Numbered from the stretch's first letter, positions 26,906 to 35,439 are shown. The stretch: 64,000 nucleotides of DNA from Nocardioides flavus (ex Wang et al. 2016) (GCF_014653115.1 NZ_BNAD01000002.1:433677-497676); one strand, 5' to 3'. A program made the numbers and translations. The notes: generated by a model from the letters alone, not told the origin.

Positions 26906-27639
26906 GCGTCGTCCTCGGTGCTGGCCAGCACCTCGGCCAGGTGCGCCACCCGTACGCCCGCGCGCTGGCGCGACAGCAGGCCGCCGACGTGCATCAGGCA
27001 CGAGTTGTCGCCGGCGACCAGCACCTCGGCACCCGTGTCACGCACGTGCCGCGCCTTGTCGGCACCCATCGCCACCGACGTGTCGGCGTTCTTGAGCGCG
27101 AAGGTGCCGCCGAAGCCGCAGCACTCGCTCGCGTGCGGCAGCTCGACGAGCTCGATGCCGCGTACGGCCTCCAGCAGCCGTCGCGGTCGGTCCCCCACCC
27201 CGAGCATCCGCAGGCTGTGGCACGTCGGGTGGTAGGTCACCCGGTGCGGGAAGTAGGCGCCGACGTCGGTCACGCCCAGCACGTCGACCAGGAACTCGGA
27301 GAGCTCGTACGTCCGGGGGCCGGTCTCCGCGACCGCAGCGACCAGGGCCGGGTCGCCCGAGCGCTCCGCGACGATCGAGTGCTGGTGCCGGGCCGAGCCC
27401 GCGCACGAGCCCGACGGGGTGACGACCGCGTCGTACCCCGCGAAGGCGTCGACGAACGTCCGGACCACCGGCACCGCCTCGTCGACGTAGCCGGTGTTGA
27501 CCATCGGCTGCCCGCAGCACGTCTGCGCCTGCGGGAAGTCGACCTCGACGCCGAGGCGCCGCAGCAGCCGCACGACCGCCTTCCCCGTCTCGGGGAACAT
27601 GGCGTCGTTGACGCAGGTGACCTGCAGGGCGACCCTCAC
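26902..27639 (-). CDS. lutA: L-lactate dehydrogenase subunit LutA
   Basis: A 245-residue CCG-domain protein with two cysteine-rich repeats: QTCCGQPMVN (about residue 40) and SECCGFGGTF (about 170), plus YHPTCHSLR. Homologous to the heterodisulfide-reductase/glycolate-oxidase iron-sulfur subunit. GTG at VRVALQVTCVND chosen because homology begins there. First gene of lutABC; no LutR-type regulator or LutP permease is beside it. Confidence 0.93.
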   Translation of the reverse strand: MRVALQVTCVNDAMFPETGKAVVRLLRRLGVEVDFPQAQTCCGQPMVNTGYVDEAVPVVRTFVDAFAGYDAVVTPSGSCAGSARHQHSIVAERSGDPALVAAVAETGPRTYELSEFLVDVLGVTDVGAYFPHRVTYHPTCHSLRMLGVGDRPRRLLEAVRGIELVELPHASECCGFGGTFALKNADTSVAMGADKARHVRDTGAEVLVAGDNSCLMHVGGLLSRQRAGVRVAHLAEVLASTEDDA

Positions 27640-27676
27640 GCCTCGACATCCTGCCACCTGTCGGTAGCGTCGCGGC

Positions 27677-28171
27677 ATGGGTCGGGACCGACGTACGCAG
27701 CGCTGGCGGGCCATCGCCGTCCAGCTGCTGGTCTTCGCGTGCGTGGGCGGGGCGTTCAACGTGTTCTACGGACTGCTCTACGTCCTGCTGCGTTCCGAGC
27801 TGAGCGCCCAGCCGGCGAACGCCGTCGCGCTGATCCTCTCGACCATCGCCGGGACGTGGGGGCACCGCAGGATCACCTTCGGCGTCCGCGGCCCCGAGCG
27901 GACCGTGAGACACCAGGCCCTCGGGCTGACGCTCCTCGGCTTCAGCCTGGCGGTGACGGCGGGGTCGCTGTGGTTGCTGAGCGCGTCGGTGGACGCACCG
28001 ACACGTGGGCAGGAGGTGGCGGTGCTCGTCGCGGCCAACCTCGGCACCGGCCTGGTGCGCTTCGCCGCCTTCCGCACGGTCATGGTGCGGCGCCCGCGGA
28101 CAGAAGACTCCCCGGGGTCTCGGGTCCCCGGGGAGTCGGAGCCGCCTGTCGGAATCGAACCGACGACCTAA
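27677..28171 (+). CDS. GtrA family membrane protein
   Basis: A 164-residue protein with four membrane segments in the GtrA pattern; FACVGGAFNVFYGLLYVLL is the first and NLGTGLVRFAAFRTVMV the last. GtrA-type proteins are thought to flip polyprenyl-linked sugars. The final ~25 codons run through a hairpin terminator and the antisense of a tRNA-Thr 3' fragment, ending SEPPVGIEPTT, so the natural C terminus is about residue 140. Divergent from lutA. Confidence 0.85.
   Translation: MGRDRRTQRWRAIAVQLLVFACVGGAFNVFYGLLYVLLRSELSAQPANAVALILSTIAGTWGHRRITFGVRGPERTVRHQALGLTLLGFSLAVTAGSLWLLSASVDAPTRGQEVAVLVAANLGTGLVRFAAFRTVMVRRPRTEDSPGSRVPGESEPPVGIEPTT
28106..28137 (-). terminator. hairpin downstream of tRNA-Thr fragment
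   Basis: A perfect 12-bp inverted repeat (GACTCCCCGGGG and its complement) around an 8-nt loop. It directly follows the tRNA fragment in the minus direction, so it was probably the native terminator of the tRNA-Thr gene. It also lies inside the gtrA 3' end. Confidence 0.75.
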
Positions 28172-28325
28172 TCGAGACGAGTGATTCGCGGTGGATCACG
28201 CGTGAAGTGCGCTCTGACCTGCGCAAACGTGCTCTGCCATGGCTCCCGTTCGATCACGCTCGATCACGGCCGCTGAGCATGGAGGACCGCCGGCTCACGG
28301 AGTTTTGGTTGACTTTTGGTTGACT
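28139..28325 (-). repeat. element junction copy A: tRNA-Thr 3' fragment plus integrase arm
   Basis: 187 bp, aligning end to end without gaps to 60985-61171, with about a dozen substitutions by eye. The first ~46 bp, read on minus, are the 3' part of a tRNA-Thr: the T arm GTCGGTTCGATTCCGAC and the acceptor AGGCGGCT. The remaining ~140 bp are an element arm with repeats: TTTTGGTTGAC twice in tandem at its right end and TCGATCACG twice. No D arm or 5' half is present. The anticodon region has drifted from copy B. I infer this is the outer (attR-like) junction of element 1. Confidence 0.85.
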
Positions 28326-28375
28326 TGCGAGGTCGCCTCCGGCGTTCGCTCCGGGCTTCAAGAGGGCTGGGCCCG

Positions 28376-28753
28376 TCAGACTCTGGGCAGGTTCGCGGGA
28401 GGGGGGCTTACGGCATCCCACACTCTGGCGTAGGTGGCCTCTACCACCGGCCAGACCGTCCGAACGCCGTCATCGAGTGATTGCACGTCGTCGGCGAGGT
28501 TCCCGAGCAGGACGAACTCGTGCGGGATGACTCGGCCGGACCCGTCCCGTCGCCGGTCAGGGTCCGGGAATCTAAGCGCGACTCCCGCGGAGGTGCGTCG
28601 GTACACAGTCGGCTCCTCCGCGCCACCGTCGAATGCCAGCTCGTAGTGCCGAAGCGGGTCGCTCAGACCGGCCGTGACCAAGATTGTGAAGCCCCAGACA
28701 CGTCCCCGAGTTGCCCAGATGAGGCCAGGCGGCCATTCGGTCTGCGTGCCCAT
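28376..28753 (-). CDS. hypothetical protein (element 1)
   Basis: A 125-residue soluble protein, MGTQTEWPPGLIWATRGRVW onward. No motif recognised; the C-terminal half looks helical. Its ATG overlaps the stop of the gene upstream (ATGA), so the two form one unit next to the attachment arm. Coding is supported by the overlap and composition. Confidence 0.6.
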   Translation of the reverse strand: MGTQTEWPPGLIWATRGRVWGFTILVTAGLSDPLRHYELAFDGGAEEPTVYRRTSAGVALRFPDPDRRRDGSGRVIPHEFVLLGNLADDVQSLDDGVRTVWPVVEATYARVWDAVSPPPANLPRV

Positions 28754-29235
28754 CACTTCCGCCGGAGGAGCAAGCGCTCCTCGACGCCTTTCTCGAGGTC
28801 CAGCTTGAGCTGCGTGACGGTTGCGGTCACGAAGTCCTGATCCGCCCGAGCCCGCGCGTTCGCCTCCCGGAGTTCCTGACCGGTCCGTTCGACGGCCCTG
28901 ACCACAACCGGATGCAGCTTCTTGGCAAAGCGCCCAACCTTCGGCAGCCGACCGAGAAGCCTCTCGACGACTCCGCCGGCGGTCAAGACCACGGCGATGT
29001 CCTCCGCGTTGTCCGCGAACGTCTCGAGGACCCTCCTCGGGAGCTCCAGCTGCTGGTGCCACTGCACGCGCCGCTCGAGGGGCAGGATCGATGCGATGGG
29101 CAGGATGAGATCCAGGCCGACGCGCTCGGTGACGTCGATCGCGGCGGGTTCCACTGCACCGGCCGACAGCTCGAACTTCGCGGACGACAGCACCATGTAG
29201 TCCTCACCGACCGAGAGGGCCTCTGGCGTGTCCAC
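28753..29235 (-). CDS. hypothetical protein, possibly 5'-truncated by the IS
   Basis: 160 residues from the first available start (GTG). The frame is open upstream (LRGTIAELVDTPEALSVGED) straight to the IS end at 29260, so the original N terminus may have been removed by the insertion. The sequence has a short beta-like region, then LPKVGRFAKKLHPVVVRAVE and a charged helical tail ending LEKGVEERLLLRRK. No family assigned. Confidence 0.6.
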   Translation of the reverse strand: MDTPEALSVGEDYMVLSSAKFELSAGAVEPAAIDVTERVGLDLILPIASILPLERRVQWHQQLELPRRVLETFADNAEDIAVVLTAGGVVERLLGRLPKVGRFAKKLHPVVVRAVERTGQELREANARARADQDFVTATVTQLKLDLEKGVEERLLLRRK

Positions 29236-29281
29236 GAGCTCGGCGATCGTTCCTCGAAGTGAATCGCGCTGGGTTTCGTTC

Positions 29282-30220
29282 CTATGCGTTCCCTTGGCCA
29301 GCGAGTGCTGGCTGGGGTGATTCTTGGGCAGCGTAGTACGCGGCCTCGACCTCGAGCGGGGTGCGCATGTCGAGCTCCCCGTGCAGGCGCTGGTTGTTCC
29401 ACCACCACACGTACTCCAGCGTCGCGAGCTCGACCTGTTCGATCGTGCGCCACGGTCCTCGGCGTCGGATCAGCTCGGTCTTGTAGAGCCCGTTGACGGC
29501 CTCGGCGAGGGCATTGTCGTAGCTGTCCCCGACGGTCCCGGTCGAGGGCTTCGCTCCGAGTTCGCCGATCCGGTCGGTGTAGACGATCGAGAGGTAGTTC
29601 GACCCGTGGTCGGCGTGATGAACCAGCCCGGTCAGATCAACCGCGCCCTCACGCTTGGCGTCCCAGGCGGCCATGTCGAGGGCCTGCAACGGGAGGATGT
29701 CGGCCTTCAACGTCGCGGCGACGTTCCACCCGACGATCCGACGCGAGTAGACGTCGGTCACGAACGCCACGTAGGCGAACCCGGACCAGGTCGCCACGTA
29801 GGTGATGTCAGCAACCCATAGCCGCCGCGGCGCGGGCGCGTGGAAGCGCCGTTGGACCAGGTCGGCCGGCTTGACCGCCGCCGGATCCGGCTTGGTGGTG
29901 AACACCTTCTTCGACCGCTTCACCCCGCGAACGCCGGCGACCTTCATCAGCCTCGCGGTCTGATCGCGCCCAAGTTCCCAGCCCTGACGGCGCATCAGGG
30001 CGTGCATCTTCCGCACCCCGTAGACGCCGTAGTTCTCCGCGTGCAACCTGGCGATCTCCGGGACGAGCAGCTCGTCCTTGAGTGAGCGCGCCGAGGGTGG
30101 TCTGGCCTTCGCGGCGCGGTACCCGCGGGCGGTGATGAACCCACGAACTGCCGGGCGCAGTACCCGGCAGATGGCCTCGACCCCGAACTGATCCTTGTGC
30201 TCGTCGATGTAGCGGATCAT
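29282..30220 (-). CDS. IS3-family transposase OrfB
   Basis: 312 residues from the ATG of MIRYIDEHKDQFGVE, with an rve integrase core. DDE residues: WVADITYVATW (Asp, about residue 125), HHADHGSNYLS (Asp, about 185) and ALAEAVNGLYKTEL (Glu, about 225). A helix-turn-helix_21 segment YGVYGVRKMHALMRRQGWEL precedes it. The start overlaps the orfA stop (ATGA). The frame extends upstream in the -1 frame of orfA through GTTTTTC near 30254, so a frameshifted OrfAB fusion is likely as in other IS3 members. Confidence 0.93.
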   Translation of the reverse strand: MIRYIDEHKDQFGVEAICRVLRPAVRGFITARGYRAAKARPPSARSLKDELLVPEIARLHAENYGVYGVRKMHALMRRQGWELGRDQTARLMKVAGVRGVKRSKKVFTTKPDPAAVKPADLVQRRFHAPAPRRLWVADITYVATWSGFAYVAFVTDVYSRRIVGWNVAATLKADILPLQALDMAAWDAKREGAVDLTGLVHHADHGSNYLSIVYTDRIGELGAKPSTGTVGDSYDNALAEAVNGLYKTELIRRRGPWRTIEQVELATLEYVWWWNNQRLHGELDMRTPLEVEAAYYAAQESPQPALAGQGNA

Positions 30221-30528
30221 CTCGTCGTGGGGCCGTCGAGCTCCTTGGCGAAAAACACTGAGGCGGACTTCAAGATCTCGTTCGCGCGACGCAACTCGGC
30301 GACCTCGCGCTTGAGGCGCTTGATCTCCTCGGCATCCTCGCTCGTAGTGCCGGGCCGGACTCCGGCGTCGACCTGGGCGCGGTGGACCCACAGTCGCAGG
30401 GTCTCGACGTTCATCCCCAACAGCCCCGACACATGCCGCAACGCGGCCGTCTCGTGCGGGTGCTCGGAGCGAACCTCGGCGACCATCCGCACTGCCCGCT
30501 CACGCATCTCGTTCGTATACCTGGCCAT
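30217..30528 (-). CDS. IS3-family transposase OrfA
   Basis: 103 residues, MARYTNEMRERAVRMVAEVR onward, with the HTH_Tnp_1 domain (LLGMNVETLRLWVHRAQ) and a leucine-zipper-like helix (EEIKRLKREVAELRRANEIL), then KSASVFFAKELD. It binds the terminal repeats. A start nine bases upstream at 30537 is an alternative. Confidence 0.92.
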   Translation of the reverse strand: MARYTNEMRERAVRMVAEVRSEHPHETAALRHVSGLLGMNVETLRLWVHRAQVDAGVRPGTTSEDAEEIKRLKREVAELRRANEILKSASVFFAKELDGPTTR

Positions 30529-30594
30529 CGTTCCCATCCTGACTGATCAAGCGGAACGAAACCCAGCGCGATTCATCGCCTCAGCAACGGCCAG

Positions 30595-31701
30595 ATGAAG
30601 CAGGTGACCGCACCTGCGGACTCCAAGTCAGCCGCGCAGCGGGCCCTACGGCGCAAGATCGACACCCTTGTGACGCCGTTGGGATCCGGAGTGCAACCGG
30701 GGTGGACCGTCAACCGGCTGGCTGAGTACTGGCTGGAGAAGAAGACGCGGCACGGCCATGCGCGCAACCGAACTCCTCTCAAGTCCCAGACACTGTGGAA
30801 CTACAGCGACCAAATCAGGCGGATCATCTCGCCCGCGCTCGGAAGCATCCGGGTCGCCGAACTCGACGTGCCTCTTCTGGAAGCCGCGCTCGACCGCTTG
30901 GAGGACACCGGCCTGTCGACGATGCAGGGCCGGGCAGTGCTCAACATGATGTGCAAGCTGGCCGTTCGGGACGGCGCACTCCCGGCCAACCCCATGGCTC
31001 TCGTCGCCGCACCCGCTCGGGAACCCCACGAGGTGGAACTCCTCGCCGTCGACCAGACGCGACGCCTGCTCCAGGTCACCCACCCCGACCACCAGCGGAT
31101 CCCAGGCCGCCGGGGACCGAACCGAGACCTGCACGACTTCGTCGTCCTCGCGCTCGCCACCGGAGCACGCATCTCAGAGATCCTCGCCGTCGAGCATGAG
31201 CACGTCGGCCTGACAGCCGACACACCAACGATCACGATCTCCGGGACGCTCGTCGAGCCACGGAAAGGCTTCGTGGAGAAACTGCACCGACAGGAGTCGA
31301 CCAAGACCAGCATGACCCGGACCCTGGTGCTCCCGGACGCTGCGCTCGCAGTGGTACGCCGCCGGCTGGACCACTCGTCATGGACACAGGTGAAGGCGAA
31401 CGGAAGCGACGACCCGAATCCGCTGATGGCCTCCGGGCGCGGCACCTGGCTGTGGCCTTCGAACATCCGGACCCGTCTCAGAGCCGCTGTCGCGAACACA
31501 CCCGAGCTCATCGGCACCACACCCCACACGCTGCGACGTACCGTCGCCAACCACATCGCCCACACCGTCGGGTTCGACGCCGCCCGAATGCAACTCGGTC
31601 ACTCCCTCACCGGCTCGACTCCCCTGAGCCACTACGTCGCCCACCAGCAGCAGGGGCCCGACCTCCGCCACGTCCTCGACACCTTCTTCGAAGAGATCTG
31701 A
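30595..31701 (+). CDS. tyrosine recombinase/integrase of element 1, N terminus lost to IS
   Basis: 368 codons from the first ATG after the IS. The core-binding domain (NRLAEYWLEKKTRHGHARNR) and catalytic domain are complete: Arg in ATGARISEILAVEH, HTLRRTVANH (His-x-x-Arg), LGHS (His) and the nucleophile in LSHYVAHQQ. The frame is open back to the IS edge (RLSNGQMKQVTAPADSKSAA), which reads like the middle of an integrase arm-binding domain, so the native start and promoter have probably been removed. Related integrases insert at tRNA genes. Activity is doubtful unless transcribed from the IS. Confidence 0.85.
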   Translation: MKQVTAPADSKSAAQRALRRKIDTLVTPLGSGVQPGWTVNRLAEYWLEKKTRHGHARNRTPLKSQTLWNYSDQIRRIISPALGSIRVAELDVPLLEAALDRLEDTGLSTMQGRAVLNMMCKLAVRDGALPANPMALVAAPAREPHEVELLAVDQTRRLLQVTHPDHQRIPGRRGPNRDLHDFVVLALATGARISEILAVEHEHVGLTADTPTITISGTLVEPRKGFVEKLHRQESTKTSMTRTLVLPDAALAVVRRRLDHSSWTQVKANGSDDPNPLMASGRGTWLWPSNIRTRLRAAVANTPELIGTTPHTLRRTVANHIAHTVGFDAARMQLGHSLTGSTPLSHYVAHQQQGPDLRHVLDTFFEEI

Positions 31702-31703
31702 CC

Positions 31704-32060
31704 GTGTCGACCAGAACCCTCCGCGCACTCAGCGCACCCGACCAATCGCTGCGACCGACGACGCAGCCCGCATCGGCGCCACAAGCACAGGCACCCCGTT
31801 CACACGAATGCACCTGCACCGACGGACAGGCGTCCCCATTGCAGGACCACCTCACGCCGGAAGAGCTCGTGGACTACCTCCGAGGAACCCTCACGCTCGG
31901 CACGCTCCGCAACTACCGATCCGCGCGCAGGGGGCCCAGATACATCACCATCGGCCGCACCGTGCTCTACCCGCGCACGGCGGTGGACGCCTGGCTCGAG
32001 GAACTGAAGGCCGCAGCCGCACTCGACTGGGACGAACCACCATGGCTCAAGACACGGTGA
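31704..32060 (+). CDS. xis: excisionase-like helix-turn-helix protein
   Basis: 118 residues, GTG start 2 bp after the integrase stop. A disordered, Pro/Ala-rich N terminus is followed by a MerR/excisionase-type domain: LTPEELVDYLRGTLTLGTLRNYRSARRGP, then a wing RYITIGRTVLYPRTAVDAWL. Downstream position beside the integrase supports a recombination directionality factor, though it could also be a small regulator. Confidence 0.75.
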   Translation: MSTRTLRALSAPDQSLRPTTQPASAPQAQAPRSHECTCTDGQASPLQDHLTPEELVDYLRGTLTLGTLRNYRSARRGPRYITIGRTVLYPRTAVDAWLEELKAAAALDWDEPPWLKTR

Positions 32061-32354
32061 CGGCCGCCGCGCCGTTGCCTCACCGCGCACAGGCGACCGT
32101 GTGACGCCACAGCAACCGCCGCCGACATGCGTCGCCGCGTCGCGGCAGGAAGCCACTGTGCGTGCTGACTACTCACAGATTGATGGAAATTGCGATGCCC
32201 TTGCGACCGCATCGTGCGGGCGTCCGCCCTGAAGCCGCGCAGACGGCGGCGGATTTCCAGTCCGATAACGGCAGACCCCAGGCCGGCACTTGCGACAGCC
32301 AATGTCGAAGTTCCCCGGCCATTCCGCTCGGGCCAGCAGGCCGGCGCTCCGATG
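32061..32354. other. intergenic region, no gene seen
   Basis: About 290 bp between the excisionase-like gene and the convergent kinase gene. Short frames occur on both strands but none has family similarity or good start signals. It marks the join between integration module and cargo. Confidence 0.5.
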
Positions 32355-33380
32355 TCACCGGATGGCTTCGAGCCCCGCAACGAGCAGTTCGGGCACAGCG
32401 CGGTACGAGGAGTCGAAGCCGGGGCCTTCGCCCACGCCTTCTCGGTAGCGATAGTCGATGCCTGCCGCGATGACGGCGAGCTTGTAGTAGCCCAGGGCAA
32501 GGTGGTAGTCCCACTCGTCCAGCGGCACGCCTCCAGCGGACCGATAGTCGTCAGCGAGCTCCCGCACCGAAGGGAGGCGGTCGCTCGTCCATGCGCTGGG
32601 AGCCCCGAGGATGTGGTCCAGGGCTGGATGCCGATAGACACACATCATCGCCACGTCCGCGACCGGGTCACCGACCGTGGAAAGCTCCCAGTCGACAATC
32701 GCCGCCACATCCACGTCGGCATCGCCGATTCGCAGCAAGGTGTTGTCGATGCGGTAGTCGCCATGCACGATGCCCACCGCCTGCTGGTCTGGCACCTCCG
32801 CCGCGAGGGCCGCACGCAATTGTTCGGCGAGCTCGTCCACCGCTGCGTCACCGCGCGTGACCAACGGCCACTGCCCCGACCATCGTCGCAGCTGGCGTGC
32901 GGCATAGCCGTCGGCCCGCCCGAAGTCGCCGAGCCCGACCGCGACGTGGTCGACCTGGTGGAGCTTGGCCAGCGCCTCGACCATCCTGGTGACGGCGCGC
33001 TCCAGCAGAGGGTCGGTCAGGGCCTCCAGGTCGGACCGGTGCTGGATGCTCCGCCCTTCGACGAACTCGGCCACGGCGAACGGTCCCCCCAGCAGTGACT
33101 CGTCCTCGCACAGCGCCACCGCCCGCGCCACGGGGACGCCGGCGCCGGCGAGTGCCCTGGTCACGCGGAACTCCCGCGCTACGTCGTGCGCCGACGGTGT
33201 CCGCCCCGCGCGCGGCGGCATTCTCAGCACCCACCGAGACACGCCGTCGCTCAGGCGGAAGGTCAGGTTGGACCGCCCTCCCGCGATCAGGTCGGCCCGG
33301 AGGTCACCAGCCGGTGCGACACCCGCCTCGCGCAGGACTCCCGCGACCGCGGCGAGTTCGGCCGATGTGAGCCCCGTCAT
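32355..33380 (-). CDS. APH/ACAD10-type phosphotransferase
   Basis: A 341-residue aminoglycoside-phosphotransferase-fold kinase of the ACAD10/LvaA kind. The nucleotide strand LIAGGRSNLTFRLSDG, catalytic VHGDYRIDNTLL (HGDxxxxN, about residue 200) and metal-binding IVDWELSTVGDP (about 220) are present. Relatives paired with acyl-CoA dehydrogenases phosphorylate 4-hydroxyacyl-CoAs (levulinate LvaA, human ACAD10/11); that role fits here because its ATG overlaps the preceding acyl-CoA dehydrogenase gene. Drug resistance is not implied. Last gene of a five-gene cluster. Confidence 0.85.
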   Translation of the reverse strand: MTGLTSAELAAVAGVLREAGVAPAGDLRADLIAGGRSNLTFRLSDGVSRWVLRMPPRAGRTPSAHDVAREFRVTRALAGAGVPVARAVALCEDESLLGGPFAVAEFVEGRSIQHRSDLEALTDPLLERAVTRMVEALAKLHQVDHVAVGLGDFGRADGYAARQLRRWSGQWPLVTRGDAAVDELAEQLRAALAAEVPDQQAVGIVHGDYRIDNTLLRIGDADVDVAAIVDWELSTVGDPVADVAMMCVYRHPALDHILGAPSAWTSDRLPSVRELADDYRSAGGVPLDEWDYHLALGYYKLAVIAAGIDYRYREGVGEGPGFDSSYRAVPELLVAGLEAIR

Positions 33381-34552
33381 GAGGGCTGCTGGGCATACTT
33401 GCGCACGGCGCGTCGGGCAAGAGACCAGCGGTGCACCTCGGAGGGCCCGTCGTAGATCCGGAAGGGACGGATCTCTCGCGCGACCCGCGCAACCGGCAGG
33501 TCGCTGGACACCCCCAGCCCACCGCACATCTGGACGCATCGGTCGGCCACCCGGTGGAGCGCCTCAGCGGCGAAGGTCTTGGCGACCGACGTGGCTTCCG
33601 ACGCACGACCACCAGCGTCGAGCTCCTCGCAGGCACGCATCAACAACGCACGGGTGGCGGCGAGGTCGATCTCGTTGTCGGCGATCATCTGCTGCATCAT
33701 CCCGAGGTCGGCCAGTCTCGCTCCGAAAGCCTCACGCCCGGCGACATGGCGTACCGCGACTTCGTGCGCCCGCTGCACCGCACCTGTCCAGCGCATCACG
33801 TGGGTCATCCGAGCCGGCCCCAGACGCACCTGCGCGTATCGGAAGCCCTCGTCCACACCACCCAACACGTCGTCGTCCGAGACGAAAACGTCTGTGAAGC
33901 TCATCTCGCAGTGTCCGCCGAGCATCGACCGGTCCATCGTCCCGATGTGTCGCAGCACCTCGAGCCCAGGTGAGTCCGCGGAAGCCAGGAACATCGTCGC
34001 GCCTCCCGCCTCACCCGGCTCCCCCCTCGTGCGGGCCATGACGATGAAGAACCCGGCTCCGTCTGCGCCGGTGATGAACCACTTGCGGCCGTTCACGAGC
34101 CACCCGCCGTCCACCTTCGTCGCCCGGGTGGCGAGAGCCGCCGGGTCGGCGCCGGCCCCCGGCGCAGGTTCGGTCATCGCGAAGCCGGACCGAACCTCGC
34201 CACGGACAAGTGGCTCGAGGAACCGCCGTCTCTGGGTGTCGGTGGCGACGTGGTCGAGCAGGTGCATGTTGCCCTCGTCCGGGGCGTGCACGTTCAACGC
34301 CAACGGGCCGAACAGCGACCGCCCCGCCGCCTCGAACACCGGCGACCGGTCCACCATGCCCAGGCCCAGCCCGCCACAGTCCACCGGAGCATGAGGCGAC
34401 AGGATCCCGCGGGCACGAGCCTCGCCCTGAAGGCGCACCCGGAGTACCTCACCCCCGGCTGCCTCCACGTCTCCGTCGTGCTCGTCCTCCACCGGCAGCG
34501 CCACTGTGGTGACCAGGTCTGTGGTCCGCTCGACCACCTCACGCACATCCAT
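33377..34552 (-). CDS. acyl-CoA dehydrogenase, ACAD10/11-like
   Basis: A 391-residue FAD-dependent acyl-CoA dehydrogenase. FAMTEPAPGAGADP (FAD/substrate loop, about residue 130), GRKWFITGADGAGFF and QMCGGLGVSSDLPVARVARE are clear. At the position of the catalytic Glu the sequence is RIYDGPSEVHR, with Asp-Gly instead of Glu-Gly, a trait I associate with ACAD10/11-type enzymes. Start at MDVREVV because AAGGA precedes it at good spacing; five extra codons upstream are possible. Pairs with the APH kinase. Confidence 0.88.
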   Translation of the reverse strand: MDVREVVERTTDLVTTVALPVEDEHDGDVEAAGGEVLRVRLQGEARARGILSPHAPVDCGGLGLGMVDRSPVFEAAGRSLFGPLALNVHAPDEGNMHLLDHVATDTQRRRFLEPLVRGEVRSGFAMTEPAPGAGADPAALATRATKVDGGWLVNGRKWFITGADGAGFFIVMARTRGEPGEAGGATMFLASADSPGLEVLRHIGTMDRSMLGGHCEMSFTDVFVSDDDVLGGVDEGFRYAQVRLGPARMTHVMRWTGAVQRAHEVAVRHVAGREAFGARLADLGMMQQMIADNEIDLAATRALLMRACEELDAGGRASEATSVAKTFAAEALHRVADRCVQMCGGLGVSSDLPVARVAREIRPFRIYDGPSEVHRWSLARRAVRKYAQQPS

Positions 34553-34659
34553 CTCTCGTCCTTCCATTCGTCGGTAACCCTGGGCGGGGCAGAGCCGGCG
34601 CAGGCGCGTCGGCCGGATATTGGTGCCGGTGCGCCGGAACTGCAGGCGGCCTCCTCGGC

Positions 34660-35439
34660 TCAGATCGATGGCGTGGTGTCGCGTGGCACCACGCGGCCGT
34701 GCGGAAGGGCGAAGTCACTAGTGACACTGAACGCGTCCAAGACCCGGAGAGCACGGAAGGCCCCCCAAGGGTCGGCAGCGGTCGAGTGCAGCTCGACCGC
34801 ACCAGCACCGCGCCAGATCTCGGGGCGTCCGTCGGCACCTCGGTGCGCGCGGGGTCGGACGTCGACTGCGATGAGGTCGTCGGCTGTCGGGGGTTGGCCG
34901 GCCTCGACAGAGGGCACGAGACGATGGCTCAGGGTGGGAAGCATCTCAGCCGTGGGCAGAGCGCGTAACTCGTCGGGTTCCACAAGTCGTTCGGGTCGCA
35001 TCGTGAGCGTCATGAGTCGCAGCCGGCGGGGACGTTCGACGGTCATGGCGAGCTGCTCGGTGCCTGGGCCTCCGTGTCCCGGGTCGCTCCACGTTAGGTG
35101 AGCGAGCTTCTTTCCGTAGCCCCAGACCTCGCGGCCAGCCGCCAGTGGGGTCTCGGAGTCGGTGACGATGACCGGCTGGTACCAGAAGCGCTCCTCCCCC
35201 ACCTGCACCCGCACGACAAGGTAAGCCTCGAGGTAGGGACCGAAGCTGCTCTCCGGGTAGTGGCAGGCCCACGCCGCACATACAGCAGGGTCGGAGTCAG
35301 GTCGCACACCAGACGGCAACAGGTCAATGAAGAGGGATGGGTCCGCCTCGTACACCACCCAGGTCTGCCTCGCCCTGCGAAACTCGTAGGGCGGTGGCGG
35401 GTACGACGGCGCAGCAACCGGCATAGAGAAGGGTGGCAT
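34660..35439 (-). CDS. acetoacetate decarboxylase family protein
   Basis: A 259-residue protein of the ADC fold. REVWGYGKKLAHLTW near residue 105 is the family block with the candidate Schiff-base lysines, and YLEAYLVVRVQVGEERFWYQ precedes it. It may decarboxylate or otherwise act on a beta-keto acid; many family members have other activities. The start shares one base with the nitroreductase stop (TGATG). A 107-bp gap separates it from the next gene in the operon. Confidence 0.8.
   Translation of the reverse strand: MPPFSMPVAAPSYPPPPYEFRRARQTWVVYEADPSLFIDLLPSGVRPDSDPAVCAAWACHYPESSFGPYLEAYLVVRVQVGEERFWYQPVIVTDSETPLAAGREVWGYGKKLAHLTWSDPGHGGPGTEQLAMTVERPRRLRLMTLTMRPERLVEPDELRALPTAEMLPTLSHRLVPSVEAGQPPTADDLIAVDVRPRAHRGADGRPEIWRGAGAVELHSTAADPWGAFRALRVLDAFSVTSDFALPHGRVVPRDTTPSI

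Larger units (their letters stand above)
29260..30575 (-). mobile_element. IS3-family insertion sequence
   Basis: 1,316 bp with perfect 23-bp terminal inverted repeats (29260-29282 and 30553-30575), each starting TGAATCGCGC in the inward direction. It contains orfA and orfB on the minus strand in the IS3 layout. The flanking trinucleotides (AAG and TCG) do not match, so no target duplication is visible, suggesting that adjacent DNA was deleted after insertion. Confidence 0.93.

Noticed and set aside
28139..28186. Complete tRNA gene
   Set aside because: Only the 3' part is present; no D arm or 5' acceptor strand can be found on either side.
29254..30578. Target-site duplication for the IS3 element
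   Set aside because: AAG and TCG flanks do not match; a TCG three bases further out on the left is probably coincidence.
32355..33380. Aminoglycoside resistance kinase
   Set aside because: The fold is shared, but overlap with an acyl-CoA dehydrogenase gene and the catabolic operon context argue for an ACAD10/LvaA-type metabolic kinase.
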